Shown one piece after another: positions 52,541 to 62,819 of a DNA stretch of 64,000 nucleotides (position 1 is the first letter of the stretch; the number at the start of each line of letters is the position of its first letter). This stretch comes from Tricholoma matsutake (lineage: Eukaryota; Basidiomycota; Agaricomycetes; Agaricales; Tricholomataceae). Where the stretch lies: the NCBI GenBank assembly GCA_026075535.2, contig AP026544.2, positions 5,890,001 through 5,954,000 on the forward strand, given 5' to 3'. Position numbers and translations under genes: made by a program. Below the pieces are notes generated by a model. That model was not told where the DNA came from. It ran no database searches and worked only from the letters and a program-made list of their open reading frames with translations.

Positions 52541-52611
52541 CTATCCTGGATCCCACGCTAGTGAGGTGAACGACCCTAGTGCAGGGTTATTGTCCAATAA
52601 TTCGTGGAAGA
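52541..52611 (-). pseudogene. LINE ORF2 last 23 codons, copy M
   Basis: Ends ...WDPG stop like other copies, with the stop at 52543-52541 and a small change near 52598. It breaks off at 52611. Confidence 0.75.
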
Positions 52612-52880
52612 GAGGCAGGTGGCGTAGCGGTTACATCGCTGCCAAAAAGATTGGGGGTTCGATTCCTTCTCATGCAACTACCTATGATACAAGGTTGCGA
52701 CCACCATGGATTGTCAGACATGGGAGGATCCAATGACATCGTGTGACTGCACTGACTAACCCGTGTGAAAGGTAATCACTAATGGTCTGGCCTTGGTAAA
52801 GCCGGTTTGCAGCTGGGATACTGGTGCCCCTGTGATCAGATCAATGAAGGGTAACAATAGAGTCCATGGGTGAGATCCAC
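52612..52880 (+). other. Probable tRNA-derived SINE head and body, interrupted by N3
   Basis: TGGCGTAGCGG at 52620-52630 fits the RNA polymerase III A box consensus and GGTTCGATTCC at 52656-52666 fits the B box, at normal spacing. The D-arm and T-arm can be drawn, but the anticodon loop is only five bases and the acceptor arms do not pair, so it is not a working tRNA. A body of about 200 bp of unknown sequence follows up to N3, and it may continue after 62819. Only one copy is here, so SINE status is inference. Confidence 0.5.
52866..52880. repeat. Target-site duplication of N3 mosaic, left
   Basis: ATGGGTGAGATCCAC recurs at 62805-62819, so everything between behaves as one insertion plus later nested events. 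Confidence 0.93.
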
Positions 52881-53365
52881 ACCTCGCTCCTTGACTTGTT
52901 ACAACCACCATAAACAGTGGTAAACACTCCTGCTCGATGTTGGTAGCAACGTCGAGACTCCAATTTTTGTCCGATTTTTGATCGGATTTCACCATCACGA
53001 ACGCTCTCGGCGTCTCCAGGCTTGCCCTGATTTGCTAAGAGATCCATCCATCCGATCTCCGTGGATGCCCTGGTCATTGTTTTTGACAATGGCTGCTATT
53101 TGTCTCGTTCTCCTGGGCTTCGAGGATCCTGACTAGGTGAGTGTTGTCTATGAAAGAGTAGTCTAGGCCCCTCTGGGGGCGTAGAGTGGGTGTGGGATGC
53201 CTGCTTCAACACTCGCCCAAGTCGACACACTCGTCTAGTTGGGGGAGGTCTGGCTTAGGGAGGAGGGACATTATCACTGGATTGCTGGTCTGGGAGGCTT
53301 CCAGCCTCCTTGCTCTGTGAGTTCCTACTATTAGAGACATGCTACACTGACTACCCGCTGGAATA

Positions 53366-53396
53366 CACCATCGTTAAAAGGGGCCGGACGATGGTG
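53366..53396 (+). other. Conserved 31-nt hairpin in N3
   Basis: Arms CACCATCG and CGATGGTG, loop with AAAAGGGGCC. Same as N1 although the surrounding sequence has diverged. Confidence 0.65.
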
Positions 53397-53479
53397 CCCC
53401 CTAGCAGCTAGGCCTACACCTCAGTGGCTGCTTTTTACCACTATCCCTCTACCTCCGGTGCTCACTCCTTTGGGGTGTT

Positions 53480-53845
53480 ATGACCCAGGTTCAATCTTCT
53501 CCCACCGGGCTACAGGATGTGTGGCCTGTTCCCCCCTCGGAGCGTTCGGAGGCAGTATTGGGTGGACCCGGAATAGAGATAAGGGACCACCCGTTATCGA
53601 TGGCACGCTACGTATTTCGTTTTCTACCATCATCTACGAGCATTAACTTCCTCTCAATGCCTAAACGGCGAACTAGAGACCACACACCACTTTGGGGTCT
53701 ACACAACCCCTCCCTGATTACGGGTGACATCTATGAAGATGACGTCCAAGACTACGACACCTGGTACGATCAAGACGATCCGGAGGTAGCTACTGCCCTA
53801 AGAGCAGTTAGAGATCTGTGGGCTGGAGAAGACCTCCAACCCTGA
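53480..53845 (+). CDS. Unknown small open frame in N3 (121 residues)
   Basis: An uninterrupted frame starting MTQVQSSPTG, continuing through YVFRFLPSSTSIN and MPKRRTRDH to WGLHNPSLITGDI, QDYDT, EVATAL and WAGEDL. The corresponding N1/N2 sequence has stops before MPKR and a 2-nt deletion before WAGEDL, so N3 keeps the longest version. A one-base shift just before the stop would continue into an acidic run PDDDDDEDSLAMQEALNYAE (to 53901), matching the downstream N1 frame. No known domain. It may be a fossil protein of an autonomous ancestor; real expression is doubtful. Confidence 0.4.
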   Translation: MTQVQSSPTGLQDVWPVPPSERSEAVLGGPGIEIRDHPLSMARYVFRFLPSSTSINFLSMPKRRTRDHTPLWGLHNPSLITGDIYEDDVQDYDTWYDQDDPEVATALRAVRDLWAGEDLQP

Positions 53846-54029
53846 CGATGATGATGATGAGGACTCTCTTGCTATGCAAGAGGCCCTCAACTACGCCGAG
53901 ACATCGCTTCTTGTCTTGTTACTGCTATGTGCACAGCCACCAAAAACATCGTCGACACCGTTGTCATCTTTTGTGGCTCCATCCATCAACGATCCCAGTG
54001 ATCCGGTTTAACTAGTGTCTTACCAACGC

Positions 54030-55955
54030 ATGTCAGATTCATTCAGTAGAAGAGGGGGGAGATCGGGCGAAGCGATGGATGAGGGGGGACTCTCTAGATC
54101 GGGTACACCTCGAACTCCTGGCGACGATCCCATTGACTCTCTGCGACTTGCTTCGAGCTGCAGATCCACACAGAATGCTCCCTCTGTGGGCCCTCACAGG
54201 ACCCAAAGAGGCTCTCCAACTCCCTCCCCTTATGGGGCAGGCATTGTCACTCTGCGAGCACAGCGATTCAGCGTGCCAGCACTATCTTCCAGGGATGCTA
54301 CGGCGTCTCCTGCACCTCCTGCTACTCCTTCCACACCTGCCTCGCAGTGGGCTGATGAAGGAGCTGATAACTCTTCCTCCCACGTCATTCAAGACACGGA
54401 GATGGCTAGCGATGACTGGAGTGGACCCCAGACCTTGGCCAAAGACCTGGGGGAATATGCTGAAGGGTTCCGAATTGTTTTGAACAGGACAGGACCCAGA
54501 CGACCTACTGCTGAAGAACGGCAGCTCATTGCAGAACAACTGGGCTCGGTGCTGGTAGCAGCTGCCGAGGCTGGTCTCGATCACAACTCTGGAAGCGCTA
54601 CGCTCCGGGGAGCCCTAGATAGGATGGCTGGGGGCAGTAAAACAACCTAGGTTGGGGACTGTCACTAACGATCCCAACGACGTCCCAAGGATGGACTACC
54701 TCGAGGGATGGGATGGGCAATGCCCCCCCCCTCACAAATCTGTGAGGACTCGAGGCCCGAAAGGGGCTCGACCTCTTCCTAAACCCCCAACAGGGGGCGT
54801 CTCTTCATCATGGGGTCGAGGACCACCTCCCCCCGTGAACTGGTCCACCAGGCCTTCGGGCAAGGGGACCTTTGCTCAGGTCGCTCGCTTCCCTGGGGGG
54901 CGAACACCTAACACATCCATGGATGGCCTTGTGCGGTTAGCCAAGGCCTTTCCTGAACTCCCAACCGACAAGCTGGCTGATATACAGCAGCATGTCGGCC
55001 CATCCAAACCGAAGGCTGCAAAGCCCTCACCTACAGTCCATGGACCGTCTAGACGACAGGTCCTGGTCCACGTTCGTCCCCCCCTTGGGGTAGAGACGAA
55101 CCCTGCTGACTTCCTGGACCATGTCCGGGCCACTCTCGGGCTGCACCACTCTAAGTTAGTGGCCCAGTCTGCATCGATGCATGCTGGCAATCTGTCAGTA
55201 GCTACTGACGTCGTGGCCTCCGAGGAGGACATTCGCTGCTTTAAGGAAGCCGCTCACAAGGCATTCCCTTTCGCGCTGCAAGTAGACGCAGCGTTACCTA
55301 CCTCCACGTCGTACCTCAAGCTGGTCGACATGCCATACATCGCAAACAACAAGGCCATAACACCTGACATCGTGATAGCACACTTGGGAAAGTCCGGTAT
55401 ATCAGACCTCACAGTACTGCAGGTCCCTCCACGGGTTGTGCATGATTCGAAGATGTCGGATACGTGCACTGTCTATCTCAACATCGCTGACTCGGTCAGT
55501 GGTGCATGAGCTAAGGCTCTCATCGGGCGGGGCATCCAATTTGGGCGCTACGTGGCTTATGTTAGGGCTGCCAGGGCAAACCCTGGTCTGCCTTTGTGCC
55601 AACGATGCTGGAAGTGGGGCCACCCCACCCCAGCATGCAGAGCTCCACAGACCAAGTGTCCGGTCTGTGCAGGACCACACCGCAAGGAGCACCATCGTGC
55701 CCTTGCTGGGTGCTGTAAGGGTAATGCTAAGGCTAACCCTCCCGTCCCAGCTACCCCAGAGGGGGCAGCCTGTCCTCACCCAGCTAGGTGCATAAACTGC
55801 CGGAAAAATCACGCATCCAACGACTGTTGGTGCAATTTCTGGCGACATCGCTTTGACCGTGACTGGATCAAAGCTCGCATGACGAGGTGAGTGCGAAACG
55901 CAATTCTCGCTCCCCTCCTGCTTACCATCCCGCAGGACGTGGTGGCCGAACATAA
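54030..55955 (+). pseudogene. LINE ORF1 with frameshifts and a stop, copy O (type 2)
   Basis: From the conserved ATG 54030 to TAA 55953-55955. Lesions: an added A near 54645 (SGGSKRPR segment), a TGA at 55507-55509 at the Arg492 position of SGARAKAL, and a one-base loss near 55878 in WIKARYDEV. The zinc knuckle region CQRCWKWGHPTPAC and CPVCAGPH is still readable. ASQWADEG matches the extra residue in copy H. Not functional. Confidence 0.93.
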
Positions 55956-56094
55956 ATGAGGGACAGACTTAGATCTACCCCACAGTTATGTATATTTAGT
56001 CAAAATGTTAACCGCAACTGGGGGTACATGGACTCGTTACTGGCAGACCTTATAGACGATTATGATTTGCTTTTCATCCAAGAGCCTCCTTGGC
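55956..56094 (+). pseudogene. LINE ORF2 first 46 codons, copy O
   Basis: Start of the endonuclease from the ATG next to the ORF1 stop up to QEPPW, where copy P is inserted. Only five codons survive beyond P. Confidence 0.9.
56081..56094. repeat. Target-site duplication of copy P, left
   Basis: AGAGCCTCCTTGGC recurs at 62402-62415, at the end of the P poly(A). Confidence 0.92.
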
Positions 56095-56222
56095 CATCAC
56101 TTCTTGTCTTTCTACCGTGACGTGCACAGCCACAAATTTTTTCGTCGACACCGTTTTCAACCTTTGTAGCTCAATCTGTCCTCGATCTCAGCGATCCGGT
56201 ATCACCAGTGTCTTACCAGCGC

Positions 56223-58145
56223 ATGTCAGATTCGTTTTCCAGAAGAGGGGGGAGATCGGGCGAGGTGATGGATGAGGGGAGACCTTCTAGATCCGGTACG
56301 CCCAGAACTCCTGGCGACGACCCAATTGATTCCCTGCGGCTCTCTTCGAGCCGCAGATCCACACAGAACGCACCCTCAGTGGGCCCTCACAGGACCCAAA
56401 GAGGTTCTCCAACCCCCTCCCCCTATGGGGCGGGCATCATCACTCCGCGAGCACAGCATTTCAGCGTGCCAGCGCTATCTTCCAGAGACGCAACCGCGTC
56501 TCCTGCACCTCTGGCTACCCCTTCTACACCTGCTTCGTGGGCTGATGAAGTGGCCGATAATCTCTCCTCCCATGTCATTCAGGACACGGAGATGGCTAGC
56601 GATGACTGGAGTGGGCCCCAGACCTTCGCCAAAGACCTGGGAGAGTACGCTGACGGATTCCGAATCGTTCTTAACAGGACGGGATCCAGACGACCAACTG
56701 CTGAAGATCGGCAGCTCATTGCGGAACGACTGGGCTCGGTGCTGGCAGCAGCTGCAGAGGCTGGTATTGATTGCGACTCGGGGAGCGCTATGCTCCAGGA
56801 AGCTATAGACAGGATGGCAAGGGGCAGTAAACGATCCAGGTCGGGCACTGTCACTAACGATCCTAACGACGTCCCGAGGACGGAGTACCTGGAGGGATGG
56901 GATGGGCAACGCCCCCCCCCTCACAAATCAGCGAGGACCCGAGGCCCGAAAGGGGCTCGACCTCTTCCTAAACCCCCAACAGGGGGAGTCTCTTCATCAT
57001 GGGGTCGAGGACCACCTCCCCCCGTGAACTGGTCCACCAGGCCTTCGGGCAGGGGGACCTTTGCTCAGGTTGCTCGCTTCCCTGGGGGGCGAGCTCCTAA
57101 CACCTCCATGGATGGCCTTGTGCGATTAGCCAAGGCCTTCCCTGAACTTCCAACCGACAAGCTGGCTGACATACAGCAGCACGTTGGTCCCTCCAGACCG
57201 AAGGCTGCAAAGCCCTCACCTACTGTCCATGGACCGTCGAGACGACAGGTCCTGGTCCACGTTCGTCCCCCCCTTGGGGCGGAAACGAACCCTGCCGACT
57301 TCTTGGATCACGTCCGAGTCACTCTCGGACTGCACCACTCTAAACTAGTGGCCCAGTCCGCATCAATGCACGCTGGTAATTTATCAGTAGCTACAGACGT
57401 CGTGGCCTCTGAGGAGGACCTTCGTTGTTTCAAGGAGGCTGCTCACAAGGTGTTCCCCTTCGCGTTGCAAGTAGACACAGCGTTACCCACATCCACGTCG
57501 TACCTCAAGCTGGTCGATGTGCCATTCATCGCTAACGACAAGGCGCTAATGCCTGATGTCGTCGTTGCACACTTGGGGAAGTCCGGAATATCGGACCTCA
57601 CAGTGTTACAAGTCCCTCCCCAAGTAGTACGTGATTCGAAAATGTCGGATACGTGCACCGTCTATCTTAACATCGCTGACTCAGTCAGCGGTGCACGAGC
57701 CAAGGCTCTTATCGGTCGGGGCGTTCAATTTGGACGCTACGTCGCTTATGTTAGGGCTGCCAGGGCGAACCCTGGATTGCCTCTGTGCCAACGGTGCTGG
57801 AAGTGGGGCCACCCCACCCCGGCATGCAGAGCTCCACAGACCAAATGTCCGATCTGTGCAGGCCCACACCGTAAGGAGCACCATCGTGCCCTTGCAGGGT
57901 GTTGTAAGGGAAACGCCAAGGCGAACCCTCCTATCCCAGCTACCCCAGAGGGGGCAGCCTGTCCTCACCCGGCTAGGTGCTTAAACTGCCGGAAAAACCA
58001 TGCATCTGACGATCGTCGATGCAATTTCTGGCGACATCGCTTTGACCGCGATTGGATCAAAGCTCGCTATGACGAGGTGAGTGCGAGACGCAACTCTCGC
58101 TCTCCTCCTACTCACCATCCCGCAGGATGCGGTGGCCGAACGTAA
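56223..58145 (+). CDS. LINE ORF1: gag-like RNA-binding protein (copy P, 640 residues)
   Basis: Intact type 2 ORF1 from the conserved ATG 56223 to TAA 58143-58145; an in-frame ATG at 56208 (MSYQR) is also possible because the type 2 leader stop lies further up. It has the Ser/Pro/Arg-rich head, PPPHKSARTRG and PLPKPP, PPLGAETNP, and knuckles CQRCWKWGHPTPAC, CPICAGPH and CLNCRKNH. Odd residues such as ARGSKRSRSG and AGCGGRT at the end are substitutions. It is likely able to bind RNA even though its ORF2 is dead. Confidence 0.93.
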   Translation: MSDSFSRRGGRSGEVMDEGRPSRSGTPRTPGDDPIDSLRLSSSRRSTQNAPSVGPHRTQRGSPTPSPYGAGIITPRAQHFSVPALSSRDATASPAPLATPSTPASWADEVADNLSSHVIQDTEMASDDWSGPQTFAKDLGEYADGFRIVLNRTGSRRPTAEDRQLIAERLGSVLAAAAEAGIDCDSGSAMLQEAIDRMARGSKRSRSGTVTNDPNDVPRTEYLEGWDGQRPPPHKSARTRGPKGARPLPKPPTGGVSSSWGRGPPPPVNWSTRPSGRGTFAQVARFPGGRAPNTSMDGLVRLAKAFPELPTDKLADIQQHVGPSRPKAAKPSPTVHGPSRRQVLVHVRPPLGAETNPADFLDHVRVTLGLHHSKLVAQSASMHAGNLSVATDVVASEEDLRCFKEAAHKVFPFALQVDTALPTSTSYLKLVDVPFIANDKALMPDVVVAHLGKSGISDLTVLQVPPQVVRDSKMSDTCTVYLNIADSVSGARAKALIGRGVQFGRYVAYVRAARANPGLPLCQRCWKWGHPTPACRAPQTKCPICAGPHRKEHHRALAGCCKGNAKANPPIPATPEGAACPHPARCLNCRKNHASDDRRCNFWRHRFDRDWIKARYDEVSARRNSRSPPTHHPAGCGGRT

Positions 58146-61100
58146 ATGAGGGACAGACTTAGATCTACCCCGCAGCTACGCATATTTAGTCAGAATGTTA
58201 ACCGTAATTGGGGGTACATGGACTCTTTACTGGCTGATTTCGTAGATGATTACGATTTGGTTTTCATCCAAGAGCCCACAACAGGGAAGGGGAGGAAGTT
58301 ATAGGCGCACCAATGAGCCCAAACTGGGGAACGTTAGTGCGCCCCTCAGGTATTGATGCCCCCCCACACGTTGCTGTCTACTTTGCGAACAGCATTGCTA
58401 ACTTAAGACCAGGTCTCAGACGAGATCTGATCGCTAATCGTGACATCCTTCTGTTCTCATTGGGAATAGGGGAGGACGTCATGCTACTCGCTAACGTCTA
58501 CTCGGATAGCCAACACTCTGCCATCACGCTCTTATTTGAGAACGTCATGACGATCCCACGCTTACACTGCAATTTCAACGTGAGACACGCATCATGGGAT
58601 CCCCAGGGGCCTGAGCACTCAATTCATGCTGACCACTTAGTGGAAACGGCTATGGCATTAGGCCTGACTAGAGCCCTACCAGTAGCGGAGGGCCCTACTC
58701 ACTTCCCCCCTCAACAGGGCCTTCACCCCACGGTGATCGACCTGATGTTTGTACCTACAGATCTCAGATTTGTACTGTACTGTGAGATTGTACCTGAAGC
58801 CAGGGGGACGTCTGACCACGCTCCTCTGACGTTAGTGCTGCCTGGCCCGGGATCTCTGGTTCCGGTTACCAAGTGGTCCATCAAAAAAGGTTCCGAGGAG
58901 GAAGCATCATATCGTGATGCTGTCTCCTCCGCTCTAAATCCGTGGCTAAATTGGCATGGAAAAATGTCAGCAGAAATCGATGATGTCGTTTCGGCGATAT
59001 CAACGATTTTAAACAAGGCATGGGAAAACCATGCCAAGGAATCTTGCCTCGGCAAGTCGTCCAAAGGCTGGTGGACAGACGAATGCAGTGGCGCCCTAGA
59101 CGCGTACAGGGCCTCCCGGGATGGGGAGGACTGGAAGCATTACAGGAGAGTCATGCGACAAGCGAAGCGTGGCTTTTTCGATGACCGTATCCAAGAAGTG
59201 GCTACGATGAATAGACGACCCTGGGATTTGATGTCCTGGACTCGTCAACGTAACCTTCCATCGTACGAGGCTATCTCCTATCGGGGAGAACCCTGCAACG
59301 ATCTGGATTCCCTCTGGGCCGCCCTTGATGGGTCCTATAATGCTGCCTCAGATCGAGTAGTCGACCCGAGCATTCTTGATGAACTCGATCCGGTGCCTGA
59401 AAGGGCCTGGGTCCCAGAAGTGGCAGGGCTCGTCACCCGCATTGCTGAGGCGTGCATCACCGCTGGCCACTGGCCAGCTCACTTTAAGGAATCCCTGTCA
59501 GGTATTATCCCGAAGCCGGGGAAACCGAACTACTCCACTCCAAAGTTGTTCAGGCCTATTGTGCTACTGAACACTCTGGGCAAACTGGTCGAAAAGATGT
59601 TGTCTAGGCGACTTCAGTTCGACGGGGTCGCACACGAGGCCTTCGAGCAAAACCAGTTCGGAGGGGTCACCCAGCGTTCCACTGAGGATGCTGGAATCTA
59701 CCTTACCCACCTGGTCAGAGCAGGATGGGCCAAAGGACTCAAAACGAGTGTTGTCGCTTTCGACATCGCTCAATTCTTCCCCTCCTTGAACCACCAGGTT
59801 CTGTTGGAGATCATCTCGCGGTCGGGGTTTCCTGCGCAAGTAGTAAACTTCTTCCGTTCATATCTAGTCGGTCGCAAGACGACCTACAAATGGAACGCTT
59901 TCTCATCTGGCTCCTTTGCAGCTGATGTGGGAGTGGGCCAAGGCTCTGCCTTGTCCCCTGTCTTATCGGCGTTATATTTGACGCCCATTATGAAACTCTT
60001 CAGAAGAAGCAAAGTCGGCAGAGATGTCGATCTCATGTCTTATGTGGACGATGGCACCCTCATCGCCCGCTCTTCACAGTTGGAGGATAATCTCCCCCTC
60101 CTTAAAAAAGTGTATGGCTGGATTTTCCAGGCATTCACCTCCCTCGGGCTTGTCCTTGAACACGACAAGTTCGAAATATTTCACTTCTCAAGGGCGAGGA
60201 GATTCACTCCCCTACCCATCGATCTTGGCTTTGCTCCCTACACGGGCAACACCCCCCTTAAGCCCAAGGTCACCTGGAGGTACCTCGGATTCTTCTTTGA
60301 TTGCAAACTCTCCTTCAAGGAGCATACATGGTTCTATTCCACCAAAGCCCTTACCATGGCAAGGGCAATGGGAATGCTCGGCAATTCTGTGAGGGGGCTA
60401 ACCCCTATGCAGAAACGCCTCCTGTACCATTCGTGTGTCGTATCTATCATGACATACGGGCTCAGACTTTGGCATTTCAAAGGCGCTCGCATCAAGGGTG
60501 TCATCAAAACACTGGCCCAGGTGCAGTCCATCGCTGCTCGCTGGATTCTCGGTGCCTTTAGGACCACCCCTATCGGTGGCCTGGAAAGTACTGCGGGACT
60601 GCTGCCCATGCAGCTGTTACTGCGTCGTTTAGTCGACAGAGGGGTATTCAGAACCCCCCTATTGGCTCCATTGCACCCCCTAAGAGCTATCTTAGGGCCT
60701 AATCACGTCGGCACTACCCGTTCTCATGAGCTAGGACTCTGGGGAGGGAACGTGCTCGACACACTCAACCTACAAGGGCCATCTGTCGCCTCAGCTGCAG
60801 CGCTGGCCCTGGTACCAGGCGATGAATTCAACCCCTTTGGGGAAGAAAACACACCTGGAAACAGAGTGAAGGATCTATTCCCCACTCGTTTCTCCTCTCA
60901 TCGCCTCACCTCTAAGGAGGATGGAGCGAGGAACTCTTACAGGAGTGGCCTCGACAAGGCCTGGGCTTTGGCCCAGGCAGAGGATGACACTCTCGTCATT
61001 GCAGTGGACGCCTCGGTGCCCACTGATGCTAAATTTCAAGCTGTCGCCTGTGCTCTTGTCTTCGGACAGGGGGAACAGGTGGATCACGTTGTATCAGCTT

Positions 61101-61864
61101 CTGGGAGGAGAACCCCCCCGGAAGTTGAACTTTTCGCTCTCCAACTTGGCGTTTCCGCTGCGTGCAGCAGGGGATGCAAAAAGCTGGTTATCTTTTCGGA
61201 TTCCACCATGGGCATTGAGTCCCTAATTGATCCAAAACCACGGTCTGGGCAAATCTTTGCCCTGGACGCTTGTCGCTCCCTCCGCCCCTGGCTAGCTGGG
61301 GACGAGGAGAGAAATGTTACATTCTGGCATGTCCCCTCGAAATTCGAGTGGAACGTTCACAAGATGGCTCACGATGTAGCTACATCTACCAAGATCTCCG
61401 TGGGCAGACACCCGCGGACGTCTTTAGATTACCTTAAAAATCAGGTCGAAAAGGCCGTTTGTAAGGATTGGCACACCCGGTTCTCAGATCCGGCGTATCG
61501 TGGATGGCATTTCTACCAACTCAAAGGAGTGGGTGGAAAACCGGTGTTACCCTCGACTCACAAAGGTGGGCCCTGGGTGAAAGTTATGGGGAGCAACACT
61601 ACGTTGACTTCCCGTTCAACTCGTATGATCACTGGCCATGCTCCTATAGGGGAGTATCGTCAACGTCTATCCCTCGACGGGGAATACCAATGCTGGTGCC
61701 TAGGTCCCGACATACAAACTCGAGACCATCTGCTACGCGTCTGCCCCAGGGTGGATCGCAAAGAAACTCGTGCAAGCCCAGACTCTGTCGAAGGCTTCCA
61801 TGAATTCATGGACAATAACCCAGTTCTTGGGTTGTTCAACTCACTCGCGTGGGATCCAGGATAG
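58146..61864 (+). pseudogene. LINE ORF2 with three deletions, copy P
   Basis: 3719 nt against 3870. A 34-nt deletion at about 58277 removes PPWRLIRHAPSA and shifts the frame. A 9-nt deletion near 58569 turns HFMCGDFN into HCNFN, destroying the endonuclease catalytic Asp. A 108-nt in-frame deletion near 59413 removes 36 residues including SAPGPD at the RT start. Downstream the RT (YVDD), RNase H and CxC...H....C motifs are readable to the stop at 61862-61864. The enzyme would lack endonuclease and probably RT activity. Confidence 0.94.
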
Positions 61865-62387
61865 GTTGTGCGCGCAGGGCGTATGACCCCCGTCTGGTTC
61901 TGGCTAGTGTTATCGGTATGTCGGGGTGGCTGTAGGGCACCAGGCGAGTCCGTTAACCCTCATAAAGGGGGCCCACCCGTGTTCAGGAGCGACTGTCAGG
62001 GAGGGGGGACATGAAACTAGGTACCAGTTCGGGGAGGCGCCTGAGCGCTTCCAGATCCTCTGTTGGTTGTGCGTTACAGCTTTGTCGCTGAATACGCCCT
62101 CCTTTCCGAGCTGAGAGGCTCACGTCGGGGCGGCAGTATCCCCTAAATCTTGCACTCATACCCGTAGGGATCGGGGAACACGACATCGTCAAGTCCGGGT
62201 TGTCAGTACGCCACCACTGGCAAGTCCGTTTACTCGATAAAGGGGGCCCCCTTAGTGGTCATCGCAGCTATCCAGGTGGTTGGTGCGAAGATTAGCAGGA
62301 GGAGGACTTGGGCTAGGCGTAGTGTACTCTGCTTGTACGTCTCTACCGCGGACTGCGATCGGGCGCCGCGTTATAAATTTTTGACCC
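61865..62387 (+). other. LINE 3' UTR, copy P
   Basis: Non-coding tail with paired repeats and shared 3' terminal block. No gene seen. Confidence 0.9.
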
Positions 62388-62416
62388 AAAAAAAAAAAAA
62401 AAGAGCCTCCTTGGCG

Positions 62417-62791
62417 ATGGTCCACCTCATTCACCTGGGGTGGTCAATCCTCGCTGGCTGGAAATACGCAGACGGTTATTCCTCCTGCAAGGGGGGATTT
62501 ACAGTGATTTAACACTGCTGTGCCTGGTCTGGCCTTGGTCAGACATGTGGCTGGGGGACCGTTTTGCTCCAGGGGGCGATCTAATGGCTAGCTTCGGGAG
62601 GGGGGGCTCCCCCTCCGGATTATTGCCTTTCCTGGCTGAGAGGCCAACGTCTGTGGCACTGCCCGCCTAAAGTGGCTAAAATGAGGACCTGGGCAGGATA
62701 TGGGCGAGGGGAAGCGCAGTTATAGTAGTACCCAAGTTTGTATCATGCTCCGCGGACTGCGATCGAGCCCCGTGTTATAAATTGTTGACCC
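62417..62791 (+). other. N3 3' part
   Basis: The 3' ~375 bp of the N element, including GGCTGAGAGGCC, similar to GAGCTGAGAGGCTC in the LINE 3' UTR, and the shared terminal CCGCGGACTGCGATCG block. No gene seen. Confidence 0.85.
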
Positions 62792-62819
62792 AAAAAAAAA
62801 AAAAATGGGTGAGATCCAC

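Larger units (their letters stand above)
52000..52611 (-). mobile_element. LINE copy M, 5'-truncated tail
   Basis: Minus-strand 3' end: poly(T) 52000-52019 with one C at 52008, 3' UTR 52020-52540 and 71 bases of the ORF2 end. Such 5' truncation is typical of LINE insertion. No TSD is evident: copy L is on the left but not on the right, so the right flank was rearranged. It is more diverged than the tails of C, F or K. Confidence 0.85.
56095..62401 (+). mobile_element. LINE copy P, both ends intact, ORF2 defective (type 2)
   Basis: Plus-strand element with complete 5' end, ORF1, ORF2 region, 3' UTR and A run 62388-62401, flanked by a 14-bp TSD in copy O. ORF2 lacks 151 nt in three deletions. 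Either these arose after insertion or the copy was moved by proteins from another copy. Confidence 0.93.
53902..62416 (+). mobile_element. LINE copy O, 5' part only (type 2), interrupted by P
   Basis: Plus-strand LINE 5' third: leader 53902-54029, ORF1 and the first codons of ORF2 to 56094, then copy P, then a 15-base remnant to 62416 where it joins N3 sequence. No poly(A) or own TSD is left. ORF1 is damaged. Confidence 0.85.
52881..62804 (+). mobile_element. Non-autonomous element N3, mosaic with LINE O inside
   Basis: Plus-strand N element: 5' part 52881-53901 and 3' part 62417-62804 with A run 62792-62804, flanked by a 15-bp TSD. The 5' part is more diverged from N1 than N2 is. LINE O follows directly at 53902. 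The N3 3' part resumes about 455 bp further along the N sequence than it stopped, so an internal N segment and most of O are missing. A microhomology GAT stands at the O/N3 junction near 62416. Confidence 0.82.

Noticed and set aside
52612..52680. A functional tRNA gene
   Set aside because: Boxes are good but the acceptor arms do not pair and the anticodon loop has five bases.
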